Below, in pieces: positions 9,393-17,787 of a stretch of DNA of 64,000 nt (positions are counted from its first letter, which is position 1; each line of letters starts with the position of its first letter). The stretch spans positions 1 through 64,000 of the forward strand of contig NZ_JAERQJ010000010.1 of NCBI RefSeq assembly GCF_016735115.1. Reading direction: 5' to 3'. The notes beneath the pieces were generated by a model, which was given only the letters and a program-made list of their open reading frames with translations, made no database searches and was not told the DNA's origin. The stretch is from Aquimarina mytili. GTDB lineage: Bacteria; Bacteroidota; Bacteroidia; Flavobacteriales; Flavobacteriaceae. A program made the position numbers and the translations under genes.

Positions 9393-12383
9393 TTATATCG
9401 AAAATTTATCTAAAGTAACTTTTTCTTTTTGATCATAAAGCTTAATAAACTTTATCTCCTTAGTTTCATTAGGCAACCCATAATTCGTATAAATAGTATA
9501 TTTAAGAAATGACGGTGATGACTTTGCTGTTTTTCTATTTACATTAAGATTTACAACCCATTGTCCTTCAAATGATTTTTCTATAATAAACTCTTTTGAT
9601 AACGTTTTATGACTTACATCTTCTTTAAAAGATGCCTTATATTCTTGAGATTGATTAGACCATTCATAATAATTCATTTTTGGATTAACAAACTGAAGCA
9701 CAAATTCTGCTTCTGGGTCATTCCAATCAAAAACTATACGAACAGGAGCGCTTTTGACAACAAGAAGTTGTGTAGGTACATCAGTATATGATACTTGTAC
9801 TCTATGATTATTTAATAAATGTTGTATTTGGGATTTTACTTGCGATAAAAGTGGTGTAAAATCAACATTATTATCCTTGTTTTGCAGCATAATTTTATAG
9901 ATCTCAAATGCATCTTGGTATCTCTTGTTCTCTTTATATGTTCTGGCTAAATCAAGGTATGATTGTGCATAACTTGGCCGAATTTCAAAAATATTTTCAT
10001 AGACCAATAAAGCACTTTTTTGATCCCCTAACTCTTCTAATCTAAAGGCCAATGCTCTTAATGCTTCATAATCTTTACTATTAGAAATCTCAATTAAATT
10101 GGACAATACTTCTCGTGAAAAATTATCGTTCCACTTTTTAAAATATTCGAAACTATGTATAAAAAAAGCTGCCTTTTTTCCATGATATTGTATTAAATCA
10201 AAATATTGATCTAAAGCCTCTCTATACGTATTACTATTAAATAATGCATCCAAATATTTGGGTCTTTTGTTATCAAAATTATAGGTCAATTTTGGATGCG
10301 AATAATTCTTGGCGGTCTCAGTAAAATTATCATGTCCGATATTTTGCATTGCTTTATTATTAACAAACAACACAGTATTGATATAAAAAACGCCATTCCT
10401 GGCTGATGGCCCATATTGAATAGTGCCAGAAAAACCAGGTACATATGTAATGCTTTCGATCATCGAGGGAAGCAAATACATAGGTATATCTCGAATGGGT
10501 ACACCATCTACAACAAACAGAGGTGTCGCACAGGATCTCCTAAATGAAGTTGATCGTGTATTACAAATTACATTACCATTACCTCTTGTGTTAATCGATG
10601 GAAACCTGGACCTTATTATATCTGTTAAGAAAATAGCTGATGGCAAAAATCTATCTTTGGTCACTGTATACGCAGCATATCCAAGTCTTTGTTTTTCTTT
10701 TTTCATTCCTCCAAAATTGACTACCTCTTTTGAGCCGTCATTTTCTGAAGTACTTACTCTTACCTGACCCAACTCATTATATTTGGGTTTAAGGCTGATT
10801 TTAATATCTTCTGGAACATCTACTAAAATCTCTTTGTCTTCAAAACCAAAATGTGTTAATGCCAACATATCGCCTTCTTTGGCATTTACATAAAAAACTC
10901 CATCTTTATTAGTTTCACTATGCAATAAAGTTCCTTTAACCAGTACTCTACACCCTTGAACGGGTGTATTATCTTCTGACAACACAACACCTTGAACTAC
11001 TTCTGAAGGTATTGCAAAATCATACATCAGTGCGTCTTCTTTCTTATTAAAAATGTAATCCAAAGCAAGAGCTGGATCTGTTTTTAAAAGATTTACATAT
11101 AATCCATTTGTAAAACTTGCCGATTGTTGCAACTCACTATGATTAGAATCTAATTTGCTGCTCATATAAAAAACGGGTACGTGATAAGCAAATTCTGGTT
11201 TTCCATAGTTATAATTCCCATCGGTAAATACCAGATATTGATCTGTGTTATTTTGGCCTTTAAAAAGAGTAGAAAAATTCGTTGCCCCGTTGTATTTGAT
11301 TGCTTTTATTTCATTGATTAAATCTTTGCCTTCTCCATTTTGTATCACAAAAGGTTTGGTTTCTGCAGATTGATTAGAAAACGTAATCAAGTCCACCCTT
11401 GCACTTATAATTTCAGAAAAGTAATGCTCTAGAAATTGTATTTCTTGATCAATATTTTTTTCTTTCATAGAGAGTGATGTATCCCAATACATAGTAATAT
11501 GCTTTGGTTTTACTCGCTCATTAGTTGTGTATGATGATAAAGGGTTTTGAGTATCAATCTTAAATGCTACACCCGCATCTTTTTTGAAGTGCCAACTATC
11601 TTGACTTGCATTTTTCACAAATGAATGCCCAACTTTACTTCCGGAAATAGTGAAATTTAAGTTTTCACCATAGACTTTTAGCAACTCGATACTTGCAATA
11701 AAATCTTCATTAGCCACAATATTATATGCAGAAAGGTCAACAGTTTCTTCTCCTTTTTTTCGAGAAATGGTATGGTAGATATTATCGTTCACAATATTAT
11801 CTCCTGGCACGCCTTCATTATTTTTATAAATATTAACCCTAACCAATACGCTATCTGCAGTATTTTCAACTACATTAAATTTTAAACTTGTGAGTTTTGT
11901 ATTTTTTCTGGGTGATCTAATAAAGGCCCCTATTTGGCTTCCAAGAGCATTTTTATCTCTCCAATAGGCGTGTACGTCAGAATCATATGTAATATACCCT
12001 AAAGCATCTTGTTTTATTTCCTCTAAAGATTCAGAACTAGCATCTGCACTATCATTTACCGGTGCAAGAAATATTTTATTCGAACTATGCAGTATTTGAA
12101 AAAGCTGTTTATACGTAAAACGCATAGATTGATAACCAATACCCGAGAATTGTATGATATCATTTTCTTCAATTCTATCTTCGTCATAACGCAAATAAAA
12201 TCTCCCGTTCTTATTAGTTATCGTACCAATTCCTTTATCTACAAAACCAACATTGGCATAAGAAATTGGTTGATTCGTGTCTTGATTAAGAACAAAAGCA
12301 TCTATGAGTACTTCATACTGCCCGTATGAAAAAAGTGTAGTTGCTAAAAAGATTGATAAAAATAAAAGCCCTCTATTCCTCAT
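9393..12383 (-). CDS. Giant VWA / barrel-less TonB-plug / TPR surface protein (copy 2)
   Basis: About 996 aa, a tandem paralogue of 6267-9263 with the same order: signal peptide, CarboxypepD_reg, beta-rich region, VWA-like domain (WDTSLSM, NGATNF, FTDG), second CarboxypepD_reg, TonB plug without barrel, TPR helices and C-terminal beta domain ending in the same KEKVTLDKFSI tail. I chose the ATG at 12381-12383 (MRNRGLLFLSIF) because it places a normal signal peptide at the N-terminus; the longer frame to 12446 would bury it. In the plug the segment corresponding to ILVRGRNT reads CNTRSTSFRRSC, so it carries two extra cysteines. It lies 129 bp before copy 1 on the same strand, so both may be co-transcribed. 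Confidence 0.8.
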   Translation of the reverse strand: MRNRGLLFLSIFLATTLFSYGQYEVLIDAFVLNQDTNQPISYANVGFVDKGIGTITNKNGRFYLRYDEDRIEENDIIQFSGIGYQSMRFTYKQLFQILHSSNKIFLAPVNDSADASSESLEEIKQDALGYITYDSDVHAYWRDKNALGSQIGAFIRSPRKNTKLTSLKFNVVENTADSVLVRVNIYKNNEGVPGDNIVNDNIYHTISRKKGEETVDLSAYNIVANEDFIASIELLKVYGENLNFTISGSKVGHSFVKNASQDSWHFKKDAGVAFKIDTQNPLSSYTTNERVKPKHITMYWDTSLSMKEKNIDQEIQFLEHYFSEIISARVDLITFSNQSAETKPFVIQNGEGKDLINEIKAIKYNGATNFSTLFKGQNNTDQYLVFTDGNYNYGKPEFAYHVPVFYMSSKLDSNHSELQQSASFTNGLYVNLLKTDPALALDYIFNKKEDALMYDFAIPSEVVQGVVLSEDNTPVQGCRVLVKGTLLHSETNKDGVFYVNAKEGDMLALTHFGFEDKEILVDVPEDIKISLKPKYNELGQVRVSTSENDGSKEVVNFGGMKKEKQRLGYAAYTVTKDRFLPSAIFLTDIIRSRFPSINTRGNGNVICNTRSTSFRRSCATPLFVVDGVPIRDIPMYLLPSMIESITYVPGFSGTIQYGPSARNGVFYINTVLFVNNKAMQNIGHDNFTETAKNYSHPKLTYNFDNKRPKYLDALFNSNTYREALDQYFDLIQYHGKKAAFFIHSFEYFKKWNDNFSREVLSNLIEISNSKDYEALRALAFRLEELGDQKSALLVYENIFEIRPSYAQSYLDLARTYKENKRYQDAFEIYKIMLQNKDNNVDFTPLLSQVKSQIQHLLNNHRVQVSYTDVPTQLLVVKSAPVRIVFDWNDPEAEFVLQFVNPKMNYYEWSNQSQEYKASFKEDVSHKTLSKEFIIEKSFEGQWVVNLNVNRKTAKSSPSFLKYTIYTNYGLPNETKEIKFIKLYDQKEKVTLDKFSI

Positions 12384-12519
12384 AACAATTAGATTTAAAC
12401 AATTCGTGTTTCCTAAAATAACAAACAATCCACTGTAAATCAACAAGTTTAACGTTAAGAATAGTTAATTTTTAAGGTAAATCAATTCATATCTATTGTT
12501 TCCTTTTTAAAAGGATCTT

Positions 12520-13122
12520 CTATTTTTTCAATTTAGCTTTTAGCATCATTTTTTCTTTGGATATCCATTCTTTCTTTAAGATACTAAGTAGTACTGCATC
12601 TGTACGGCCTTTACCGTCAAGTGCCGGAAAAATACCTCGCAACACTCCTTCTTGAATACATCCCACACTTTTCATCGCTGCAATACTTATTGTATTTTCT
12701 ATGTAAGCCGCCATTCCAATACGTTCAGCCTTCATGGTTTCAAAAGCAAATTCAAACAACAGGTATTTACAGTTTTTATTTAATCCTGTTCCTCTAAAGG
12801 CAGATCCATACCAGGTATATCCCAGCCTAATTGCAGATAGGGCAGGCATTATTTCGCAATATCTTGTACTTCCGGCATATTGTTTCTTTACTTTATCATA
12901 AACGATGAAAGGATATTCTTTTTTGGTTTTTCTGCCATCAATAGCAGATTGAATGTATGAGGTTAATTTTTTTTCTCCATTCCCTTTCACAAAAGAATAC
13001 TCCCAAATATCGGGCTCGTTGGCAATCTCCAATAAATGAGGGACATCTTCGATAAGTAGAGGTCGTAGCTGTACCACATCATTTTCCAGAATGTGTTTTT
13101 TTGTGAAGTCAAATTGAAGCAT
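12520..13122 (-). CDS. GNAT acetyltransferase, RimJ/RimL-like
   Basis: A 200-aa cytoplasmic N-acetyltransferase. It begins with the usual RimJ/L opening (VQLRPLLIEDVPHLLEIANEP). Acetyl-CoA binding falls around the FRGTGLNKNCKYLLFEFAFE stretch (about 110-130), where the classical Q/RxxGxG/A loop reads R-G-T-G-L-N. The IGMAAYIENTISIAAMKSVG segment is the typical C-terminal beta-alpha unit. The substrate may be a protein N-terminus or a small amine and is not predictable. The gene stands between the giant paralogues and the M23 peptidase on the same strand. Confidence 0.85.
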   Translation of the reverse strand: MLQFDFTKKHILENDVVQLRPLLIEDVPHLLEIANEPDIWEYSFVKGNGEKKLTSYIQSAIDGRKTKKEYPFIVYDKVKKQYAGSTRYCEIMPALSAIRLGYTWYGSAFRGTGLNKNCKYLLFEFAFETMKAERIGMAAYIENTISIAAMKSVGCIQEGVLRGIFPALDGKGRTDAVLLSILKKEWISKEKMMLKAKLKK

Positions 13123-13136
13123 ATAGTTATTTGCTG

Positions 13137-13164
13137 TTAATCTTTATAAAGTTATAAAGATTAA
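13137..13164. terminator. AT-rich perfect inverted repeat, possible M23 terminator
   Basis: 13-bp arms TTAATCTTTATAA / TTATAAAGATTAA with a 2-nt loop, between the M23 peptidase stop and the GNAT start on the minus strand. The lack of GC pairs makes an operator in front of the GNAT gene an equally possible reading. Confidence 0.4.
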
Positions 13165-13201
13165 TCTATTTCACTTAAATATGAAAACCTAAAGGTGTGC
13201 T

Positions 13202-14014
13202 TTAATATGCTCTGGTATATTGTTCTTTCTCTGTAAGTGAAATTGCTTTTTTCCCATTTCCGGTTAAGAACTTTGTTTTTAGTGTTTCTCTGTCTTTTAA
13301 TCGCTGAAAAAAGACAATAAAATGAAGATGCGGTCCAGTAGCCCATCCAACATCGCCACTGTATCCAATAAACTGACCTATTTTTATTTGATCACCAATT
13401 TTTACACTAGCACCATTTTTCTTGATATGGGTATATTCTGCAAAGGTACCATCGCTATGGTATATTAGAATAAAATTATTGAATTTGGCACATTCTGCTG
13501 TAGTACAACTTTTGCTATAGCTTTCTTCTACATCAACAACAATACCATCACGAGCAGCATAAATTTTTGTCCCTGTAGGCATTTTAAAATCAAGGGCATT
13601 TTCATTTTGATGAGAAGTTGTACCACCATATCCTTGAGATAACCAAAAGGTATTTCCTTTGCCATAAGGTAAATAGTATTTAAAATCAGCATCGTATTTC
13701 TTTTGATTATGATCACCATGATTATAGGTTGACTCGTATCCTAGCTTGATTCTTTTTTTACGATCTATTACATTGAGATCTGTTATAACGTATTTTTTAG
13801 TTCTGGCCGGAACTAAAAAAACTTTATTATCACCATTAGTAGAATTCAGGTTTTCTAGCCTAAAATTAATTTTTGCGGAAACTGGACTATACTCATCATT
13901 ATCGGCAAGGATCCTAAATCCATTATCGGTTTCTTCATAATACAACTTAAAATTATCCTGAGTATAGGCCAGAATTGAAAAGAAGCAACAAATAGCTAAA
14001 GAGATACTTTTCAT
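13202..14014 (-). CDS. M23 family metallopeptidase (secreted)
   Basis: A 270-aa exported protein with signal peptide (1-18, ILAYTQ). The C-terminal half is a peptidase_M23 (LytM) domain: zinc ligands in SHQNENALDF (His and Asp of HxxxxxxxD), and HLHF, the HxH of the active site. The GDVGWATGPHLHF stretch is characteristic. The domain normally cuts peptidoglycan cross-bridges or glycine-rich peptides, or is a scaffold; both metal motifs are intact here, so enzyme activity is likely. The N-terminal 110 residues are an unassigned beta-rich domain. It is transcribed toward the GNAT gene. Confidence 0.9.
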   Translation of the reverse strand: MKSISLAICCFFSILAYTQDNFKLYYEETDNGFRILADNDEYSPVSAKINFRLENLNSTNGDNKVFLVPARTKKYVITDLNVIDRKKRIKLGYESTYNHGDHNQKKYDADFKYYLPYGKGNTFWLSQGYGGTTSHQNENALDFKMPTGTKIYAARDGIVVDVEESYSKSCTTAECAKFNNFILIYHSDGTFAEYTHIKKNGASVKIGDQIKIGQFIGYSGDVGWATGPHLHFIVFFQRLKDRETLKTKFLTGNGKKAISLTEKEQYTRAY

Positions 14015-14142
14015 AGATTTTATTTTTATCTAAAATACAACAAAAATCATACCTTCTCTTATATCGCTAGAGAGCAGACTTCTCTTTTAACAATAAAACT
14101 GGGGTGCTTTTTGATCAAAGTACTGTTTTGAAGTTTGTAAAT

Positions 14143-14345
14143 AGCTCCTGCCAGTGACGAGAGATCGTTGTATACTATATAATTAGCTCCTGCCAATGAC
14201 GAGAGATCGTTGTATAGTATATAATTAGCTCCTGCCAGTGACGAGAGATCGTTATATAGTATATAATTAACTCCTGCCAATGACGAAAGATCGTTGTATA
14301 GTATATAATTAACTCCTGCCAATGACGAGAGATCGTTATATATTA
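14143..14345. repeat. 42-bp tandem repeat, 4.8 copies
   Basis: Units start at 14143, 14185, 14227, 14269 and 14311, each beginning A[GA]CTCCTGCC[AG]ATGACGA-like and ending TATATAATT; the last is cut at about 35 nt. Units differ at only a few positions. The period is a multiple of three, so a frame stays open through them on the minus strand without implying a gene. They lie between the beta-helix lipoprotein stop and the M23 peptidase promoter region. Confidence 0.93.
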
Positions 14346-14395
14346 GGTAAACAACTGATTCTATTGATTAGATCCACTTTTTTTATTCCAAATAT

Positions 14396-15832
14396 CTAAT
14401 CAAAATATTCTACTTGATTGGTCGTATAATATGTCTGCTCTCCATTAAAAAAGCTTACCCCGTTGCCATTTGATTTAATGACATAAGAGTTAAATGCAAA
14501 TGTCTTTGCTGGAGTACCTTTATTATGACTTCTATATGGATAATTGGACTGAAAAGAATCCCCTTCTGATATAAGTGTTATCCTTGACCATTGACAAAAA
14601 AGATGACCTTGCGATCTATAAACATTATTGCTACTTTTTAATATTGAATTATATCCAGTAGAAACATCATACAATTGAACGCGACTATTTATTACATTTC
14701 CACTAAATAACAAAGTTTCATTATCAATAAAATCAGAGACCTTAATCGACCTATAATTCTCACCTTCAAAATAATTATCAATTACCCTTAATCCTACCGA
14801 TGCAACACTTATATACAAATCCCAATTATGCATAGAATATATGTGATTGCCCTGTACTAATGTACCTGCACATGCATCCAAATGTATACCTCTATAACCT
14901 GTTACATTACTTGGAGAATAAATTAGATTATTTGTTATAAAAAAATCGGTTGCCTTGTTCCTTTCAACATCAGTAACTTTAATGCCCGTTTTACATATAA
15001 TCTTATTTTCCTGAATTTTATTGTTAACAAGAGTAGTAGTTAAATTAACTCCACTAGAAGTCTTTGTAGAAATTTCAATTCCTGTTTCAAATCCTGAGAT
15101 TGTATTATTATTTATTTCAGAATTCCAATTTCTAAGTATTATACCGCGTTTAACATTAAACCCATTTGATTCTAACCGAAAACCATCAAACCGTAAAGGC
15201 GTTCCTACATAGTTAACCGTTGAAATATAATTTGCGGTACCTATCATAAAATCAGAATCACTATTTGCCTTAATTACTGCACCATCTGAGATAAGCTTGA
15301 TATAATTTTTATTAGGAATAATTAATTGACTTACATAGTATACCCCTTCTTCAAAATAAACTACATCAAAAGCATCAGCCTGATCCAATACCTCTTGTAT
15401 CTGACTTGTATGGTCGCTTAAAGTTTCGTCAGCTACTACTATCAATTTATTAACAAAAGATTTCAACTTAATATCTAATTGAGAAGAAGAATTAATACTC
15501 GATACAAATACAGAGATAGTTTCTTCTTTTTCTTCTTCTCTTGGCTCCAGAAAATCTTTTAAGTTAAACCCAAATTCTGCCTTACCCAAGGCATCAGAAA
15601 TCTCGATCTTCTCTCCTCTTACTAATAAACTTAAATTATTAATTGGTTCATTAGAACTTACGTAAATTGATAAATTTATTTCATCTCCAACATGGAACAT
15701 TTGATCCGTTTTTGGATCAAAGTTTTCTGCAAATAAATTAATCTCGTCATTTATCATTTCTTCCTCATTATTGCAAGAGGTAAGTAAAATTGTAACGATT
15801 ATAACAATTGATGCTGTCAATATTTTTTTCAT
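14396..15832 (-). CDS. Right-handed beta-helix lipoprotein
   Basis: About 478 aa. I chose the ATG at 15830-15832 (MKKILTASIVIIV) because it gives a clean lipoprotein signal ending LLTSC; an upstream in-frame start to 15889 adds an unlikely leader. After a beta-sandwich-like N-terminal region comes a pectate-lyase-superfamily opening (QIQEVLDQADAFDVVYFEEG, about residue 140) and parallel beta-helix coils with N-x-I-x-x-N patterns (NNTISGFETGIEI, ENKIICKTGIKV, ENKIICKT-like turns) to about residue 400. The family binds or cleaves polysaccharides; no catalytic set is evident. Exported and membrane anchored. Confidence 0.8.
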   Translation of the reverse strand: MKKILTASIVIIVTILLTSCNNEEEMINDEINLFAENFDPKTDQMFHVGDEINLSIYVSSNEPINNLSLLVRGEKIEISDALGKAEFGFNLKDFLEPREEEKEETISVFVSSINSSSQLDIKLKSFVNKLIVVADETLSDHTSQIQEVLDQADAFDVVYFEEGVYYVSQLIIPNKNYIKLISDGAVIKANSDSDFMIGTANYISTVNYVGTPLRFDGFRLESNGFNVKRGIILRNWNSEINNNTISGFETGIEISTKTSSGVNLTTTLVNNKIQENKIICKTGIKVTDVERNKATDFFITNNLIYSPSNVTGYRGIHLDACAGTLVQGNHIYSMHNWDLYISVASVGLRVIDNYFEGENYRSIKVSDFIDNETLLFSGNVINSRVQLYDVSTGYNSILKSSNNVYRSQGHLFCQWSRITLISEGDSFQSNYPYRSHNKGTPAKTFAFNSYVIKSNGNGVSFFNGEQTYYTTNQVEYFD

Positions 15833-15977
15833 GTAAGATTTATTTATTGTTAACCTGGAAAACCCAGAAGACAACTGGATTAATAACATACCTTTATAGA
15901 TATGTTCCTAGACATACATAAATCTTACCCATATGAAGAAATTTAATTTTGCTAATATGCGAAATGATATAATAACA

Positions 15978-17759
15978 CTAATAATCAAACTTATAGGTAG
16001 CCCCTCCTAGGATCTGTATCCCTTGTACAGGAAAATTAATCCAACGCTCATAGTTTTCTCCTGCCAGATTATTTCCTTTTACAAAGAAAGAAAGTTGATC
16101 ATTTAAACGATATCCAAGGTTTATATTAGCATCAAAATAAGAGTCTAGTGTGGTGGTAGCCTGAGTAAACAAAGGAAGGGTAACAGTATTATCTATATCT
16201 TTTCGCTCACCAACATAAAATAATTGTGCTCCAAAGTACCATTGTTTATTGATTTGATAATCTAAAAGCAAAGAAGCTTTTACTTCGGGTAAATTCCATG
16301 CTTCTTGTTCGTCTTCTGTACTATAGTTAAAATACTCTGCAGAAGCTCCTAATTTGAATTTTTTACTGATTTCAAAATTTAATTCACCGTAACCCACTAC
16401 TGTAGTGACATCGTCATAACGATATGAGAAAGAGTTTCCGTAATCATATCCTTCAAATTGAAAAATAGATCTTGTATTATTGACAAATAAAGGTTTCTCA
16501 TCTTCAGAGATATAACTTCCTCTAAAATTATAGCTTACCACATCTGATATCTTCCCTTTTAAACCTATATTGGCATTATACAATGTACTGGTTTGTTCTA
16601 TAGTTAAGGTTGGTGATACAAAAGGGTTGATTTGTACAGCATCTCTATACGTATTTTGGCGTAACTCTCCTTCTAATCCTCCATAGGCGATTACTGACTC
16701 TTCTAATAATCTATACGATGCTGTAACTTTTGGATATATATAGAAATCATTGTCTTCATTTTCTGTATCAATACTATAATGCACTGCTGCACCAAGGTTT
16801 AGGGTTAAGTTATCTCGAAGTATTACTAAACTTGGATGTACTCCAAGGTTAAGAATACCGTATTTATTGGTATTATCTATTACCGGATCAAAGCCACGTT
16901 CAAAACTACCATTAAGATAATCCACAATAAAATTTGTAGTAATCAAAGAATTTCCCATCTCAAACTCAAACGTTGGTTTGGCAACAACATGGTGCTCTAT
17001 GGATTTAAGTGCATCTCCGAAAAAACGATACTTAAGCGATGCTTTCTTAAAATACAGATCATCAAACTGAAGCTTACCTCCTAATTTTACTCCAAAATAA
17101 TTTTGCTGTGGATCAATAGCATCAATTTGTTCTAATGTAAGTTCTGGCGTTTCTGGCAATCCATACCAATTGTATAGCTGGTGCTCTGCTCCTACTTCTA
17201 TACCGTAGGTATAGTCTCGATTACGAGAGGTATAATTAAGATCTAGAAATGTATTATAAAACTTATTATCTAATTGTACTTCATCAATCCCGCCCTGAGA
17301 AGAATTATGATGTAAATATAGACCAAGATTATCTGAACGATTGACTTGAAAATTACTGTAGAACTCTGCCAGAGCCGATGTAAAATTACCAAATCCTAAG
17401 GTTGCGTAGTTATCATATATTTCTATTGGTTTTGGTTTATCTATATTAGCCGCTCTTCCTTTTGCTGGCGTATAGATAGATGCCACCGGAACCGAAAAAA
17501 TACTATATCGTATTTGTTTTTTCTTTTGTGTCACCGAATCATTAAGAATCGGATTAGATTTAATCTTAAAGGCATCGCTTATCGTTGGTGTATATGCCTT
17601 GACAATAACAACTCGTTCGGTTTCTAAATCTTCGTTTTCTTTTTCTTGTGCAAAACTTATTGTACTTAGCAAGACACTAAGTGTAAAAAGTAATTTTCTA
17701 TGCCCTAAAGGTCTTAAAGACCCTTGAGATCTATTGATTCTTTTCAAAAATGTAAACAT
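15978..17759 (-). CDS. Plug-less TonB-receptor-type outer-membrane barrel
   Basis: About 593 aa. A signal peptide (ending TISFAQ) follows an unusually long basic leader. There is no plug domain or TonB-box region of normal size: about 70 residues with a KAYTPTISDA motif lead directly into alternating beta-strands typical of a TonB-dependent receptor barrel (NLGLYLHHNSS, YRLNDQLSFFVKGNN and others), ending in an aromatic-terminated strand (GGATYKFDY). The ATG at 17757-17759 is preferred to the TTG at 17768. It starts 28 bp after the stop of the large TPR gene, so the two form an operon and probably a periplasmic/outer-membrane complex (inference). Confidence 0.75.
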   Translation of the reverse strand: MFTFLKRINRSQGSLRPLGHRKLLFTLSVLLSTISFAQEKENEDLETERVVIVKAYTPTISDAFKIKSNPILNDSVTQKKKQIRYSIFSVPVASIYTPAKGRAANIDKPKPIEIYDNYATLGFGNFTSALAEFYSNFQVNRSDNLGLYLHHNSSQGGIDEVQLDNKFYNTFLDLNYTSRNRDYTYGIEVGAEHQLYNWYGLPETPELTLEQIDAIDPQQNYFGVKLGGKLQFDDLYFKKASLKYRFFGDALKSIEHHVVAKPTFEFEMGNSLITTNFIVDYLNGSFERGFDPVIDNTNKYGILNLGVHPSLVILRDNLTLNLGAAVHYSIDTENEDNDFYIYPKVTASYRLLEESVIAYGGLEGELRQNTYRDAVQINPFVSPTLTIEQTSTLYNANIGLKGKISDVVSYNFRGSYISEDEKPLFVNNTRSIFQFEGYDYGNSFSYRYDDVTTVVGYGELNFEISKKFKLGASAEYFNYSTEDEQEAWNLPEVKASLLLDYQINKQWYFGAQLFYVGERKDIDNTVTLPLFTQATTTLDSYFDANINLGYRLNDQLSFFVKGNNLAGENYERWINFPVQGIQILGGATYKFDY

Positions 17760-17787
17760 ACAATACAAATCGTTTTAAAACTGATAA

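Noticed and set aside
14059..14322. Open frame with 14-residue repeats (YNDLSSLAG) on the minus strand
   Set aside because: The 42-bp unit is a multiple of three, so an open frame is automatic; no promoter or conserved start supports a protein.
14143..14345. Possible CRISPR array
   Set aside because: Units are adjacent with no spacers between them.
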